Source: Symsagittifera roscoffensis
Taxonomy: Eukaryota > Xenacoelomorpha > Acoela > Convolutidae
Direction of reading: 5' to 3'
Assembly (NCBI RefSeq): GCF_963678635.1
Contig: NC_087068.1
Location: forward strand, 2,730,001-2,794,000
Length of the DNA stretch: 64,000 bases
Notes under the pieces: model-generated
Seen by the model: only the letters and a program-made list of their open reading frames with translations
The model's database searches: none
What the model was told of the DNA's origin: nothing
Shown: one piece after another, positions 9,703 through 20,057 of the stretch
How the letters are laid out: each line of letters opens with the position of its first letter
Numbering within the stretch: position 1 is the first letter of the stretch
Translations under genes and position numbers: made by a program

Positions 9703-12700
9703 CGAAACTCCAGATGATGATGAAATCTTTCCTTTTATAGTAGATGCAGATACTGATAGAGGACAACACATATTTTGTCAAAATTTACTCGTAAATTTAT
9801 TTGAACCCGGAATCAGTCCATGTAAAACAGAGTTCCCCGATGTAAAAATCAAAAGACAAATCATAGATCACTATCTAAAAGATATATGCAACATAACACA
9901 ACAATATGGAATCTACTCTATAGAATTCACTTCCCCAAACCATAATAATAGAACATACACTATTCAAACAGACGACCTTGATTTAGAATTTTCAAAAGTT
10001 TTTTCAGAATATATAAAAAGCATACAATACCATAACTCACAAAGAGCAAACTCCATTTTCACCAATGAAGTTTTCGCACTAATATATAGTTATATTTCGA
10101 TATTAGAAAATGAACTCCCATTAACAAATGTCTCACCGACAGAAACATCTAAACATTTAAGAGTACGACATGAAATCACACTACTCTCTAGTTATTTAAA
10201 CATCATTAAAGAAAATTTCACGAAAGACGACGTTTCACAACATACCAAACACGATTTACAAAAAATTTTAGCATGGTTCATAATAGATTATTTCACACAC
10301 AATATTGATTTAATTGCACAAGCAAGAAAAAATTTTAGACCCCAAAACTCGAACGATGATACAGCTATCACAGAACAATCAGATTATGTTTGGGACCCCG
10401 AATGGTCTCATCCCGTATTTATAAACTTTCCACAATCAATCTCAAGTCAAGCAATAGGTACAATATCTTACATAAGAGATTATGTAAGAGTAATACCATT
10501 AACAATTGATGCAACACCATTAAACTATAATACATTTTTACCCGATACACAAAATAATAGTTTAAACTCTACAGTCATACACAATGAAAACCTCAATGGA
10601 ACTAGGAATCTTACTCAACAAGATATACAGACACCATCACACTTCATAAATGAAGAAATTGTACACACAACAACTACACAACAAAGTATTTCACCAATAC
10701 GCCCAAATTTAACAACACCAAGAAATACAAATCCTTCACAAACACAGGTAACCTTACAATCAACCGTTAAACCTTCGGTTGCCCCTAAATATTCACATAT
10801 GGATTACCAAACATACAAACCCATGACAATACCATCAAAAACACGCAAAACATTCACTAGAAACAACTTTGCAGACCATAATTATAATTATACACATCCA
10901 TCAAAAACAAATTATAAACCACAAAGAAATTTTAATCAATATACAAAACCTCGAAACTGGGATAACCCAACGGCCCAATATAATTCCACAAATTTTCAAC
11001 CAAATCCTCCACAGGATCGCAGTGAAAATTACCCATTTTTTCAACAAAATAAAAATAAAAAACAAACATCTTATCAAATGGATTATTTATCCTCAGATGA
11101 AGATTTCTTACAACCAGATATATTTGCACCAAATACTCAAGAATATCGTAGACAAGGAATACAGAAAACACGTACAAACCATAGAAATTTTTCTCCACAA
11201 TCAATAGATGCACAATATCAACAACCAATTCAACAACCAAATCCAATTAATATACAATCTTTTCAACCAATTCAACAACAAAATCCAATGACTACACACT
11301 CGTATCAACCATCACAAATGCAAAATGAAATACCACTCCCGTATTATCTTCAACAACATGAAATAACAAGAAACCAACTTTCAAATTTTTCTCAAATGCC
11401 AAATGCAGCTGAATCATTACAAATGACAATGAATCCATACCTTATGGGTGGATCATCAATAACATCAAATAAACCCTTAATGGTTTTCACAGGAACAGAC
11501 CCTGAATACTCTGTAGAAGATTACTTAAATGCAGTAACAGCAAATTTAATTTTAAATATTGGACCTGAACCAATTAACACGCCACTACATCAAAACTGGA
11601 TACATCGACGCACAGCGTTGATACAAACAACCTTAGATGGCGCAGCCCAAAAATGGTTTTCAGTACTACCTCAAGAAATAAAATCAAACTGGAAAAGATT
11701 TACACAAGAATTTTCAAAAATGTTTGACTCCGAAAGAAACAAACAACAACAAAGAGTTTTATGTAATGAAATTCGCAGATTACCAAACGAAACCATCAAG
11801 CAAATAGCAGTAAGAATCGAAACACTAGTTCGAAAAGCATATTCACTAAATACACATGACTATAAAAACACTAAGATGACAGAAATCTTAATGATGACCT
11901 TAACACCACAATTAAGGAAAATAGCAATAAAAAAGAGAGCATCACATCCTTCTTCAATTCGAGAACCCGATTTAGATTTTAGAAAACTAGTAGACAAACT
12001 AGAACAAGCAGAAATCACAATGAAATTAGAAGAAACGGAAAATCTGAAATTACAATACGTTAACAAAATTGAAACGACTCCCACTAATATTAATAATATA
12101 CAAGAATCAGAAACAGATCTCGTTGAAAAAATCACTGAAATACTCAATATTTACGAAAAGAACCCGAACTTTAAAGGCAAACCATCTTTCAAAAAATGGT
12201 GTAATTATTGCCGACGATACGGACATAGTATTTCCGAATGTAGACAAAAACAACAAGATAGTCAAAATAAACCTCAAAAATACAAAGAACCAAATAAATC
12301 ATTTTATCAATACATGAAAAAAGATCAAAACCTACCAAACAAAAATGTATACAGCAACAACAGTTCAGGAAAACCACTCCCAAACAATACAAGCTATACA
12401 AGAAATCAATCTCCATATAACTCAAGTTATAGAGGAAGATCACCAGAACGAAGAAACACGTATAATTCATCACAAAATCACTACAATAGACCGAATAGTC
12501 GAAATAACTACTCCAGATCAAATTCAAATACACAACGATTTGTTTCTAGATCTAATTCTCAATCAAGAAATAACTATTATCCAAACAACCAATCACGAAA
12601 TTCATCATACAATAGGAATAGAAACTACTCCTATAATCGAAACAGAAGTTATTCAAACAACCGAAACCAGAATTACCCGAACAACCGATCAAGGAATAAC

Positions 12701-15700
12701 TCATATAATAGATCGAACTATAACAGACCAAACAATAATTACCAAAACAGATCGCGAAATAATTCACAAAACCGACACCCAAGTTATAATAATCGCTATC
12801 GAAATTATTCCCAATCACCACACCGAAATAATAATCACTACAATAACTCTAATAATCGTCACAGAAGCAGTACACCTAAACATCAAAGACAAATCAATCA
12901 AGTACAAGCTAACCCAGAAACAACATCAGACCCTCCAGGTATTGATGACACAGTAACTGATACGTTACAACTCAATCAAATAAACTGTACATCATCAGAT
13001 TCAGAAAGTGATACTGAAAACACTCTTGATATCAATATGATAAAAGTCGAAAATGACTATGAATCTGTCATATATGAACAACCCTTTCCATCACATATAT
13101 ATGAAAATCAATCACAAATTCTTCAAAATCATTACACTACACCCATAAATTCCACACCAACGACGCAAGAAACAAATGAGATAAACACTACAAATCAAAC
13201 CAATAAAAATACCAAAACAAAATGCTTGAATACAAACCACATTTATCAAAATATACAAAAAGAACAACCCAAAGAAAAAATTTGGACAATACCATTTCTC
13301 TTAGAAAGCCCAAGAAATAAAGAATTTCAACCACCAGACCTTGAAATAGATTTTTTAATTGATTCAGGAGCAGAATCAAACATAATAAACATTCCCACAT
13401 GGAATGAAATAAAAATCTTACACCCAAAGCTAACACCTCTTGAAACCTCCAGCAAACTAGCGACAGCACAAGGATCAACATTGATAAACTACGGAAAAAT
13501 CCAATTATTTCTCCTCCCTACCAGAACAATGGAACAAAGTAAAATTTTAAATAAGCCATTTAAACAAATATTCCATATCACCGATATTAAATATAATATC
13601 ATTGGAATACCATTTATTTCAAAGTATATACCAACAATTAACATACTAAATAGTAAAATATTAATCAAAGATAAATATACAAAAACAAAAGAAACATCCT
13701 TAACATTTTTTCAAAGATTGAATAAACAACCACCATTCTTTTCAAAATTTTATCCGATATTTAACCAACAAAGAAAACACCTGAAACCACTATCAGGAAA
13801 CATCTATAATTTTTCAATAAAACAAGTTCATCAATATGATAAAGAACAAAACAAACAAAAATTTTATATGTCAGATTTTGAATTCAAACCTATTCATAAA
13901 TTTTTCAAAATTACAATCTCTTCAATAAAATATTTGAAAAATTCGAATTCAGATATTATTTCCTTACATGTTTATAACAACACACCTTACCAAGTAACAT
14001 TACCTTTAGGACTTTTAGGATATTGTGAAACTAACGCTACAATATCACCAATACACGAAAAAGCCTATCGCGTAAATAATATACTCCAATTACTAGATAT
14101 TTGCCAATCTACAATTCTTAATGAAGAATTATCTATAAATAATATAATGAGTAACGAAAACAGAAATACGGATTATTTCACAAAAACTCCATATTTCAAA
14201 CCTACATTCAACATCAGTAACTACACAGAGGACCAACAGAAATTTTTAACAATGTTTAATTTCCAACATTCACAAATAACACAAGACGAATTTGAAAAGT
14301 TAGCCAAACAGCTAATTCAATATTCATCAGTCTATGCAACATCAAAATTCGATGTTGGCAAAATCAGTTCATCACTACATCTCCCATTAAAACCAGACGC
14401 AGTTTTCAAAAAACAAAGAGCAAGTAAAGTACCAATTCACTTACATGATAAAGTAAACAGATTACTCGATATTTTAGAACAGTACAATATTATATCACCA
14501 GTTAATAAAGAAGAACAACCAAAAGGCAACACATTCATCAACCCCGTTATCATTCTAGCTAAAGGAGAATCATTAAAAATCGTTCTCGATGCTAGATACC
14601 TCAATTCACTCATAGATGAATCAAAATGTAATTGGCCCATTGAACCAATACAAGTTATTTTAACAAAAATAAACGGCAAATACTTCACAACCGCCGACAT
14701 GAATAGTGCATACAATCAAATGCCACTAGATGAACAATCACGACGTTTAACACAATTTGTTATCGGAAACCAACAATATGAATTCAACCGCTTATTCTAT
14801 GGAATATCCATAGGACCAGCAGCATTTTCAGCCTTTATGAGCAAAATTTTTAGACCACTAATACTCAAGAAAAACGCAATCACCTATTTAGACGATGTTT
14901 TTATGCAATCACAATCAAAAGACGAAATGTTCAAAGTTTTAGAAACATATCACCAAATACTTCAGAATGAAAATCTGAAGGCCGCCCCCGATAAATCACA
15001 TTTCTTTTTGACAAGAGTTAAATTCTTAGGACATAACATAGAAAGAAAAACAATCACTCCACTGAAATCACGCATTGACGCTATTCAAAAACTTCAACCA
15101 CCAACAAATAAAAAGAAAATCCAAGAGTTCCTTGGAATGTTAAACTTTTTAAGTAAATATGTTTATAAAATGCAATTATATCTACGACCATTTTACAACA
15201 TCCTTAGACAACAAAATAATTTTGAATGGAATACAGAACATCAAACACGATTCGAAGAAATAAAGAAACTTTTAACTGAACAAATTTCAAACACAATTCC
15301 AGACCCTGATCTACCATTTTATGCAATGTGCGATGCTTCGAACTTTGGCATCGGCGCAGCATTATTACAATCACATAATGGTACAAATAAAATGAACCTA
15401 ATATCAGCAAATTCTCGATTATTCACTCAAGCAGAGCTACGACTCTCAACTCTAATGAGAGAATGTACAGCCATAATATATACACTTACAGAATATGAAT
15501 TTCTGATACTTGGATCAAAACATCCCACAGTTTTATTCACAGACCACAAACCAATCATCTTTCTTTTTACACAGAAATCTAACCCAAACCACCGAGTTTA
15601 CAGATTTCAACTAATTCTAATGAAGTTTCCAAACTTACATATAGTTTGGACTGCAGGAAAAAATCTTGCATTACCAGACACCTTAAGTCGAAATACACCA

Positions 15701-17899
15701 CCTGAATTACTTACACGAAAAACAACAGTTGAAATACCCAAAAATATAAAATTCTACCTTGCAGAAAACGAAACATCACCTCGATTAGAATGCAAATATG
15801 CAGTAAAAACTGATATTGAACAATCACAAATAAATAATTTACAACATTTCCCACTTTATTTAGATTGTCAAAATAATCATTATGAAGTTGACCTACTTGG
15901 AACATCAACTTTTAAACCAATTCCATATTCTCAATGGATAAAAAATAACACCCAACAAAAACGAACAAAACAACACCTACCTAAAAAAGACCATTTTCCA
16001 CTAATTGAAAAAGAAGATTTAACTGATAAAATAAATTTATCAGGACCACAAACAAATGATTCAAAATACACAATAAATCAAGTTTTTGACCTTCACGACC
16101 CACTTGATACAATACCATTATCTAAATTAGAAATCGAAAACATTTTTCTCCCCCCAACAGAAACAATTACAATTTCAACACTGAAACAATATCAAAACCT
16201 TGACCCAGTAATTCGACAACTAAAATCATGGCACAAATATAAAACTAAACCTATCAAAGCAGATTCAACCATTCTAGGAAACAAAACACTCCTCCGATAC
16301 TTTCGCAAGTTTAACAATACAACAATTAACGAAAATACAGACCTTTTAGAGTACAACCTTAATGAATCTACAGTTCCCTGTCTCCCTATAAGTATGATTC
16401 TTATAGCTTTTAATATTTCACATACACAAAACATTAAAGGACACTCTGGATCAGAGAAAACATATTCAAATTTTATACAAAATTTTTACTTCCCAAATGC
16501 ACCAATTTGGATAAAAGTACTATGCAATGATTGTATAGTATGTCAATTAAATAAACCTTACCCAAATCAAAAACAAATAGCACAAAAACAAGATTTTAAA
16601 GGACAAAGTTTATACTTTAATCATCGTATCTCATTTGATACTAAAGGACCAATTTCACCCTCATCAGAAGGAAACTCCTACATTATGGTAATTGTTGACG
16701 CATTTACACATTATGTAGCACTTAACCCAGTACCACATTGTAACGCTTATTACGCATACACAACACTTTATGAACACTGGATAGCAAAATTTGGACTACC
16801 AGAAATTTTAGTCACAGACAATGGTACAGAATTCATAAATAATGAAATAATAACACTATGTCATTTATACAACATTAAACACAAACCACGTACATCTCAT
16901 GCACCTTGGACAAACGGCTTAGTCGAAGGTATGAACCGTTCACTACAAGAATATCTTAGATGTATCATCAACGGAAATGATACCAAATATACCGAATGGT
17001 CAGCAGATGTAAAATTATTTCCATTAGCATATAATTCACAAATCACGACAACTTTAGGAATGTCACCATACGAAATGGTTTTCAACCAAAAGCCACGCAA
17101 ACCAATAATGTTTACAGCAAATTCCCATAAAAACGCACAAGGTTATTGTCAACCAAATAAAGACTCAATTTGTTATAACCTACCATTACATACGCACGAT
17201 GAAGATCATTTTCATCACCCACAAATCCTTAAATTAGCCTCCGGTACACACACCGAATGGATTTTAAATAGAGATAAGAAACACAATGAAATTTACCAAA
17301 AAATAACGAAAAAGTTATTACAAAGACAAAACATAAATGAACAAATCAATTCACGTTTTACACCAGCTTCCGATTTAAAAATTGGAACATTTGTTTTAAT
17401 ACCTAATTTTAATACTCAAAAAGGAATTTCTAAAAAATTACAACCCCTCCGAAAAGGACCCTATCAAATAATTGCAAAACCCACAGATGTCACATATAAA
17501 ATTATCGATTCAAACAAAAAAGAAATCGTTCAGCATCGAAACAACCTATTACCTTATTACCCAAAAGAATACGCACTCCGCGAATTAACCCAATTATATT
17601 CTTTCACAGGATTAAAAATTATTCAAAACGAACCACATCTGAAAAACACAGAACAAAATGATAACCCCACCGAAAATCAAAACACAAAACCAATCGCTAC
17701 CAAAAACAATACACAAAACCATAAAGAATCTCCAAAACAAAGAAAAAATAGAAAAATGACAGAACAAATAATACCCCAAGAAGAAATAGACAAATCAGAA
17801 CATAGAAAGACAACAAGACTCCGAAATCAACCACGTAAAAACTACAAAATGTTCATCCCCCAATCTAAAATATTAAAGAAAGTAGAATTTAAAAAGTAA
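9677..17899 (+). CDS. gag-pol: Gag-Pol polyprotein, intact, single frame
   Basis: A 2,740-residue polyprotein that builds the particle and copies and integrates the element. Residues 1-600 are Gln/Asn-rich with no clear domain. A retrotransposon-type Gag helical domain lies at about 615-780, and a CX2CX4HX4C zinc knuckle begins near 841. Residues about 910-1070 are an Asn/Arg/Ser/Tyr-rich low-complexity tract that should bind RNA. Aspartic protease has DSGA at 1229. RT has ADM at 1673-1675 and YLDD at 1737-1740; RNase H has its first Asp at 1886 and TDHKPI near 1955. Integrase has an HHCC finger (H2249, H2256, C2286, C2289) and D2321, D2381, E2417, the family's usual 35-residue D-E spacing. 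A GPY/F module has GPY at 2594-2596. Gag and Pol are fused with no frameshift or stop, so their ratio must be set another way. All catalytic residues are present. Confidence 0.95.
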   Translation: MSSTHTPGDETPDDDEIFPFIVDADTDRGQHIFCQNLLVNLFEPGISPCKTEFPDVKIKRQIIDHYLKDICNITQQYGIYSIEFTSPNHNNRTYTIQTDDLDLEFSKVFSEYIKSIQYHNSQRANSIFTNEVFALIYSYISILENELPLTNVSPTETSKHLRVRHEITLLSSYLNIIKENFTKDDVSQHTKHDLQKILAWFIIDYFTHNIDLIAQARKNFRPQNSNDDTAITEQSDYVWDPEWSHPVFINFPQSISSQAIGTISYIRDYVRVIPLTIDATPLNYNTFLPDTQNNSLNSTVIHNENLNGTRNLTQQDIQTPSHFINEEIVHTTTTQQSISPIRPNLTTPRNTNPSQTQVTLQSTVKPSVAPKYSHMDYQTYKPMTIPSKTRKTFTRNNFADHNYNYTHPSKTNYKPQRNFNQYTKPRNWDNPTAQYNSTNFQPNPPQDRSENYPFFQQNKNKKQTSYQMDYLSSDEDFLQPDIFAPNTQEYRRQGIQKTRTNHRNFSPQSIDAQYQQPIQQPNPINIQSFQPIQQQNPMTTHSYQPSQMQNEIPLPYYLQQHEITRNQLSNFSQMPNAAESLQMTMNPYLMGGSSITSNKPLMVFTGTDPEYSVEDYLNAVTANLILNIGPEPINTPLHQNWIHRRTALIQTTLDGAAQKWFSVLPQEIKSNWKRFTQEFSKMFDSERNKQQQRVLCNEIRRLPNETIKQIAVRIETLVRKAYSLNTHDYKNTKMTEILMMTLTPQLRKIAIKKRASHPSSIREPDLDFRKLVDKLEQAEITMKLEETENLKLQYVNKIETTPTNINNIQESETDLVEKITEILNIYEKNPNFKGKPSFKKWCNYCRRYGHSISECRQKQQDSQNKPQKYKEPNKSFYQYMKKDQNLPNKNVYSNNSSGKPLPNNTSYTRNQSPYNSSYRGRSPERRNTYNSSQNHYNRPNSRNNYSRSNSNTQRFVSRSNSQSRNNYYPNNQSRNSSYNRNRNYSYNRNRSYSNNRNQNYPNNRSRNNSYNRSNYNRPNNNYQNRSRNNSQNRHPSYNNRYRNYSQSPHRNNNHYNNSNNRHRSSTPKHQRQINQVQANPETTSDPPGIDDTVTDTLQLNQINCTSSDSESDTENTLDINMIKVENDYESVIYEQPFPSHIYENQSQILQNHYTTPINSTPTTQETNEINTTNQTNKNTKTKCLNTNHIYQNIQKEQPKEKIWTIPFLLESPRNKEFQPPDLEIDFLIDSGAESNIINIPTWNEIKILHPKLTPLETSSKLATAQGSTLINYGKIQLFLLPTRTMEQSKILNKPFKQIFHITDIKYNIIGIPFISKYIPTINILNSKILIKDKYTKTKETSLTFFQRLNKQPPFFSKFYPIFNQQRKHLKPLSGNIYNFSIKQVHQYDKEQNKQKFYMSDFEFKPIHKFFKITISSIKYLKNSNSDIISLHVYNNTPYQVTLPLGLLGYCETNATISPIHEKAYRVNNILQLLDICQSTILNEELSINNIMSNENRNTDYFTKTPYFKPTFNISNYTEDQQKFLTMFNFQHSQITQDEFEKLAKQLIQYSSVYATSKFDVGKISSSLHLPLKPDAVFKKQRASKVPIHLHDKVNRLLDILEQYNIISPVNKEEQPKGNTFINPVIILAKGESLKIVLDARYLNSLIDESKCNWPIEPIQVILTKINGKYFTTADMNSAYNQMPLDEQSRRLTQFVIGNQQYEFNRLFYGISIGPAAFSAFMSKIFRPLILKKNAITYLDDVFMQSQSKDEMFKVLETYHQILQNENLKAAPDKSHFFLTRVKFLGHNIERKTITPLKSRIDAIQKLQPPTNKKKIQEFLGMLNFLSKYVYKMQLYLRPFYNILRQQNNFEWNTEHQTRFEEIKKLLTEQISNTIPDPDLPFYAMCDASNFGIGAALLQSHNGTNKMNLISANSRLFTQAELRLSTLMRECTAIIYTLTEYEFLILGSKHPTVLFTDHKPIIFLFTQKSNPNHRVYRFQLILMKFPNLHIVWTAGKNLALPDTLSRNTPPELLTRKTTVEIPKNIKFYLAENETSPRLECKYAVKTDIEQSQINNLQHFPLYLDCQNNHYEVDLLGTSTFKPIPYSQWIKNNTQQKRTKQHLPKKDHFPLIEKEDLTDKINLSGPQTNDSKYTINQVFDLHDPLDTIPLSKLEIENIFLPPTETITISTLKQYQNLDPVIRQLKSWHKYKTKPIKADSTILGNKTLLRYFRKFNNTTINENTDLLEYNLNESTVPCLPISMILIAFNISHTQNIKGHSGSEKTYSNFIQNFYFPNAPIWIKVLCNDCIVCQLNKPYPNQKQIAQKQDFKGQSLYFNHRISFDTKGPISPSSEGNSYIMVIVDAFTHYVALNPVPHCNAYYAYTTLYEHWIAKFGLPEILVTDNGTEFINNEIITLCHLYNIKHKPRTSHAPWTNGLVEGMNRSLQEYLRCIINGNDTKYTEWSADVKLFPLAYNSQITTTLGMSPYEMVFNQKPRKPIMFTANSHKNAQGYCQPNKDSICYNLPLHTHDEDHFHHPQILKLASGTHTEWILNRDKKHNEIYQKITKKLLQRQNINEQINSRFTPASDLKIGTFVLIPNFNTQKGISKKLQPLRKGPYQIIAKPTDVTYKIIDSNKKEIVQHRNNLLPYYPKEYALRELTQLYSFTGLKIIQNEPHLKNTEQNDNPTENQNTKPIATKNNTQNHKESPKQRKNRKMTEQIIPQEEIDKSEHRKTTRLRNQPRKNYKMFIPQSKILKKVEFKK

Positions 17900-18499
17900 T
17901 TTTAAAATTTTATACTTCACAATCTTGAAACCTCCGTAACATTTTTCATTTCCATTTTTCAAAATAACATGCTCACAAGTACGCAATAATTCTAGTTCAA
18001 AATAGACCAATAGGATTCATCCAATCCGCCACTTTCTCTAACTCAAACTAAGATCAATTAGACGAATAATCTAGAACTCCAGGCACATCTCTAACTATAA
18101 CTTTACAACCTCCAGGTCAAAAATAAGCAAACCACTCCAACTTGACAGCTAAAATAAATATCACCATAATACCGTACCCCTCCCTTATCTAATAACCCAA
18201 AGATCAACAATATTTCCCCAACTCAGACCACGAATACCCCCAAAAAAAATTTGATAACTTAGCCTAAAGTCACAAAATGAAGATTTTAATTAGCCTAAAG
18301 TATAAAAATCTCACCATACCCCGGATCATTTGACAAACAAAAATAAAGAAAAAGACGACCTCCCAGTCACCATGAAAATTGCCCCCAACAATTTTTTACG
18401 AAACTCAACCCACTTGTCAAAAAACTAATAAATAATTCGACCACACTAGAAAATCGCCTCAAACAGCAAAAAATATTCGACAAAGAGATCATTTCTTAA
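17900..18499 (+). other. Non-coding spacer after gag-pol
   Basis: All plus-strand frames are broken by frequent stops. TAGCCTAAAGT is repeated at about 18261 and 18290. The spacer is A/C-rich like the rest of the element. It may contain splicing signals for downstream genes, but none is convincing. Confidence 0.5.
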
Positions 18500-18730
18500 A
18501 TGCTTTTCTCTCAAACAGTCGCTCAAATATTTATCAATTTTAAACATTTTTTTTCAATACTTCAAGTCTTTATAATCTTTCTTTTTGATATCATCGAATC
18601 TTTTCTAATAATCATAATAATTTTTTGTAACATTTTTTTAATTTTCTACACAATAATTGAACTATTCCTCCAACTTTCCAAAACCCTTGAATATATCCAC
18701 AGGTACGATTTTAACAACTTGTCTAAATGA
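18500..18730 (+). CDS. Small hydrophobic membrane protein A
   Basis: A 76-residue frame dominated by Ile, Leu and Phe, with a continuous hydrophobic region at about residues 8-58, long enough for two membrane passes, and a short polar C terminus. Phe and Ile are mostly encoded with T here, so this is a local exception to the element's T-poor composition. Its stop overlaps the next start as ATGA (18727-18730), indicating coupled translation of a pair. Small hydrophobic proteins next to an envelope gene recall viral ion channels or fusion-associated proteins; that is a guess from size and hydropathy. It could also be chance coding in a T-rich patch, but the fused junction makes this less likely. 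Confidence 0.5.
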   Translation: MLFSQTVAQIFINFKHFFSILQVFIIFLFDIIESFLIIIIIFCNIFLIFYTIIELFLQLSKTLEYIHRYDFNNLSK

Positions 18731-18915
18731 TACGAACAATTTTCAGTAGAACTGATATTTTTTTATTGTTTGTAATTTTCATAACATTTCTATCATCCCT
18801 CATTTTGACAATATGTAAATGTATAAAGAAAGCAATCATTACATTTGCCCTAGCAACAATTTTTCTAATTCTTTTTTTAGAAGAATATTATAATAAACAT
18901 AAACCCTCTCACTAA
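18727..18915 (+). CDS. Small hydrophobic membrane protein B
   Basis: A 62-residue frame with two predicted membrane segments (about residues 10-28 and 36-52) joined by a short basic loop with two Cys and three Lys (ICKCIKK), and a charged C terminus. The start ATG is fused to the stop of the preceding frame (ATGA), so reinitiation by the terminating ribosome is the likely route. Two candidate splice acceptors lie inside it (TTTCAG ending 18746 and a T-rich CTTTTTTTAG ending 18880). The sequence therefore may serve both as coding sequence and as the acceptor for envelope mRNA. No family is recognised; viroporin-like by layout only. Confidence 0.5.
   Translation: MIRTIFSRTDIFLLFVIFITFLSSLILTICKCIKKAIITFALATIFLILFLEEYYNKHKPSH
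18871..18880 (+). promoter_or_regulatory. Candidate splice acceptor for the env mRNA
   Basis: CTTTTTTTAG preceded by TTTTTCTAATT gives a strong polypyrimidine tract, and TCTAAT is a plausible branch site. Every base from here to the envelope ATG at 20045 contains only one ATG, as expected if this is the leader exon of an envelope transcript. The donor could be one of the leader GTAAGT sites. Confidence 0.45.
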
Positions 18916-18920
18916 AGTAA

Positions 18921-20057
18921 CAATTTAAAAATCCATCAAAAATTGCTACCCAACAGTCACAGAATCAGTCTTCACCGACATCATCCCAAGATAATCCAAC
19001 ACCACCTTCAACTACTCAAAACCCTCAAACATCTACACGAATTTCTTTTCAAGACAATCCATACACCTTTGAAGAAAGGCACGCTCGTTTATCTGAACCA
19101 CTAGAACCAGTTCAACGACAAGCATCCCTAAGTGAACCAACATATAATCTTTACCCAACACTACCACAAGAACTAAGTAGAATACGAAACCTTAGTCAAA
19201 ACCAAAACACAGCAGAAATAAATAGACAAATTATACATCCTCGACGAAATAGAAATTTTCAAACTCCCCGAGTTCATTTTGATATACCTCAATCCCCAAC
19301 ACAAACCACTCCAGAAAACACCACTGGTATCACACCAGAAACTCCTACACTTTTTTCACAACGAAGCACTTCAAGTCTACCTTCAGACTACTTAGGTTCA
19401 ACACCAACATCTGAACAGATACGTGAAAATCCCTTTAACCCCCCAAACCTAACATCACGACTGCCATATTGGACTACAAATTCATTCACACAAGGTGAAC
19501 CAAATTTAGTCAATGACCCCATAGATATTTCTACGGATACAACAACATCCTCATCACTACCAGAAACATTATCACTACCATCAACACCATCAATAAGTCA
19601 ATTTTCACCACTACCCTTTAACTTAAATTTTCCAAATAATCTCGACGCCAGATATCGAGAACAATCATCTGTAAATATTCCTTTAAGATTAGATTGGAAT
19701 ACATTCACAGCACCTCCACCATTATTTGGACAACATCAAGAAAGTAACCGCCTTCATAACTGGGCACTTAATAGATTACAATATCGCCAAGATATTCACA
19801 ACGATATCCGTGATCACAATATTCAAATACTCCAACAAAACAGTTTACAATTAAAATTTGAAATCACAGTTAAGTTAAATAATATTACCCAACATCCCTA
19901 CCCATTAAATCCACCTAACATAACAGCTCAATCACTACCACCACCGTTTATAACTACTGAAGTAATATACAAATACGACAGATACACTAAAAACACAATT
20001 GGTTACATTACATTTTATAATCCATACTCAGGATTATCATACACATGTATATTCTAA
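18921..20057 (+). CDS. 378-codon open frame without ATG, Ser/Pro/Thr-rich
   Basis: The frame opens after a TAA at 18918-18920 and stays open for 378 sense codons to TAA at 20055-20057, with no in-frame ATG. Its start is therefore either a non-AUG codon or an upstream exon joined by splicing; 18921 marks only where the frame opens. The N-terminal two thirds are Ser/Thr/Pro/Gln-rich and probably disordered. It includes a YPTL motif near residues 91-94, which fits the YPxL type of ALIX-binding late motif. The last 120 residues look folded (Trp, Tyr, Ile, Leu-rich). Codon use matches the neighbouring genes. It overlaps the envelope start by 13 bases in another frame. Function is unknown; the composition resembles the N-terminal part of the 597-residue protein. 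Open length in a stop-rich composition argues strongly for coding. Confidence 0.75.
   Translation, partial: QFKNPSKIATQQSQNQSSPTSSQDNPTPPSTTQNPQTSTRISFQDNPYTFEERHARLSEPLEPVQRQASLSEPTYNLYPTLPQELSRIRNLSQNQNTAEINRQIIHPRRNRNFQTPRVHFDIPQSPTQTTPENTTGITPETPTLFSQRSTSSLPSDYLGSTPTSEQIRENPFNPPNLTSRLPYWTTNSFTQGEPNLVNDPIDISTDTTTSSSLPETLSLPSTPSISQFSPLPFNLNFPNNLDARYREQSSVNIPLRLDWNTFTAPPPLFGQHQESNRLHNWALNRLQYRQDIHNDIRDHNIQILQQNSLQLKFEITVKLNNITQHPYPLNPPNITAQSLPPPFITTEVIYKYDRYTKNTIGYITFYNPYSGLSYTCIF

Noticed and set aside
10869-12956. Alternative-frame open stretches inside gag (up to 203 codons at 12345-12956)
   Set aside because: The underlying sequence is a repetitive Asn/Arg/Ser tract of A-rich codons, which leaves other frames open by composition; no independent start context or domain.
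18871-18915. A -1 shift from small membrane protein B into the ATG-less frame
   Set aside because: The target frame has a TAA at 18918-18920, downstream of the end of protein B, so a shift before 18915 would terminate at once.
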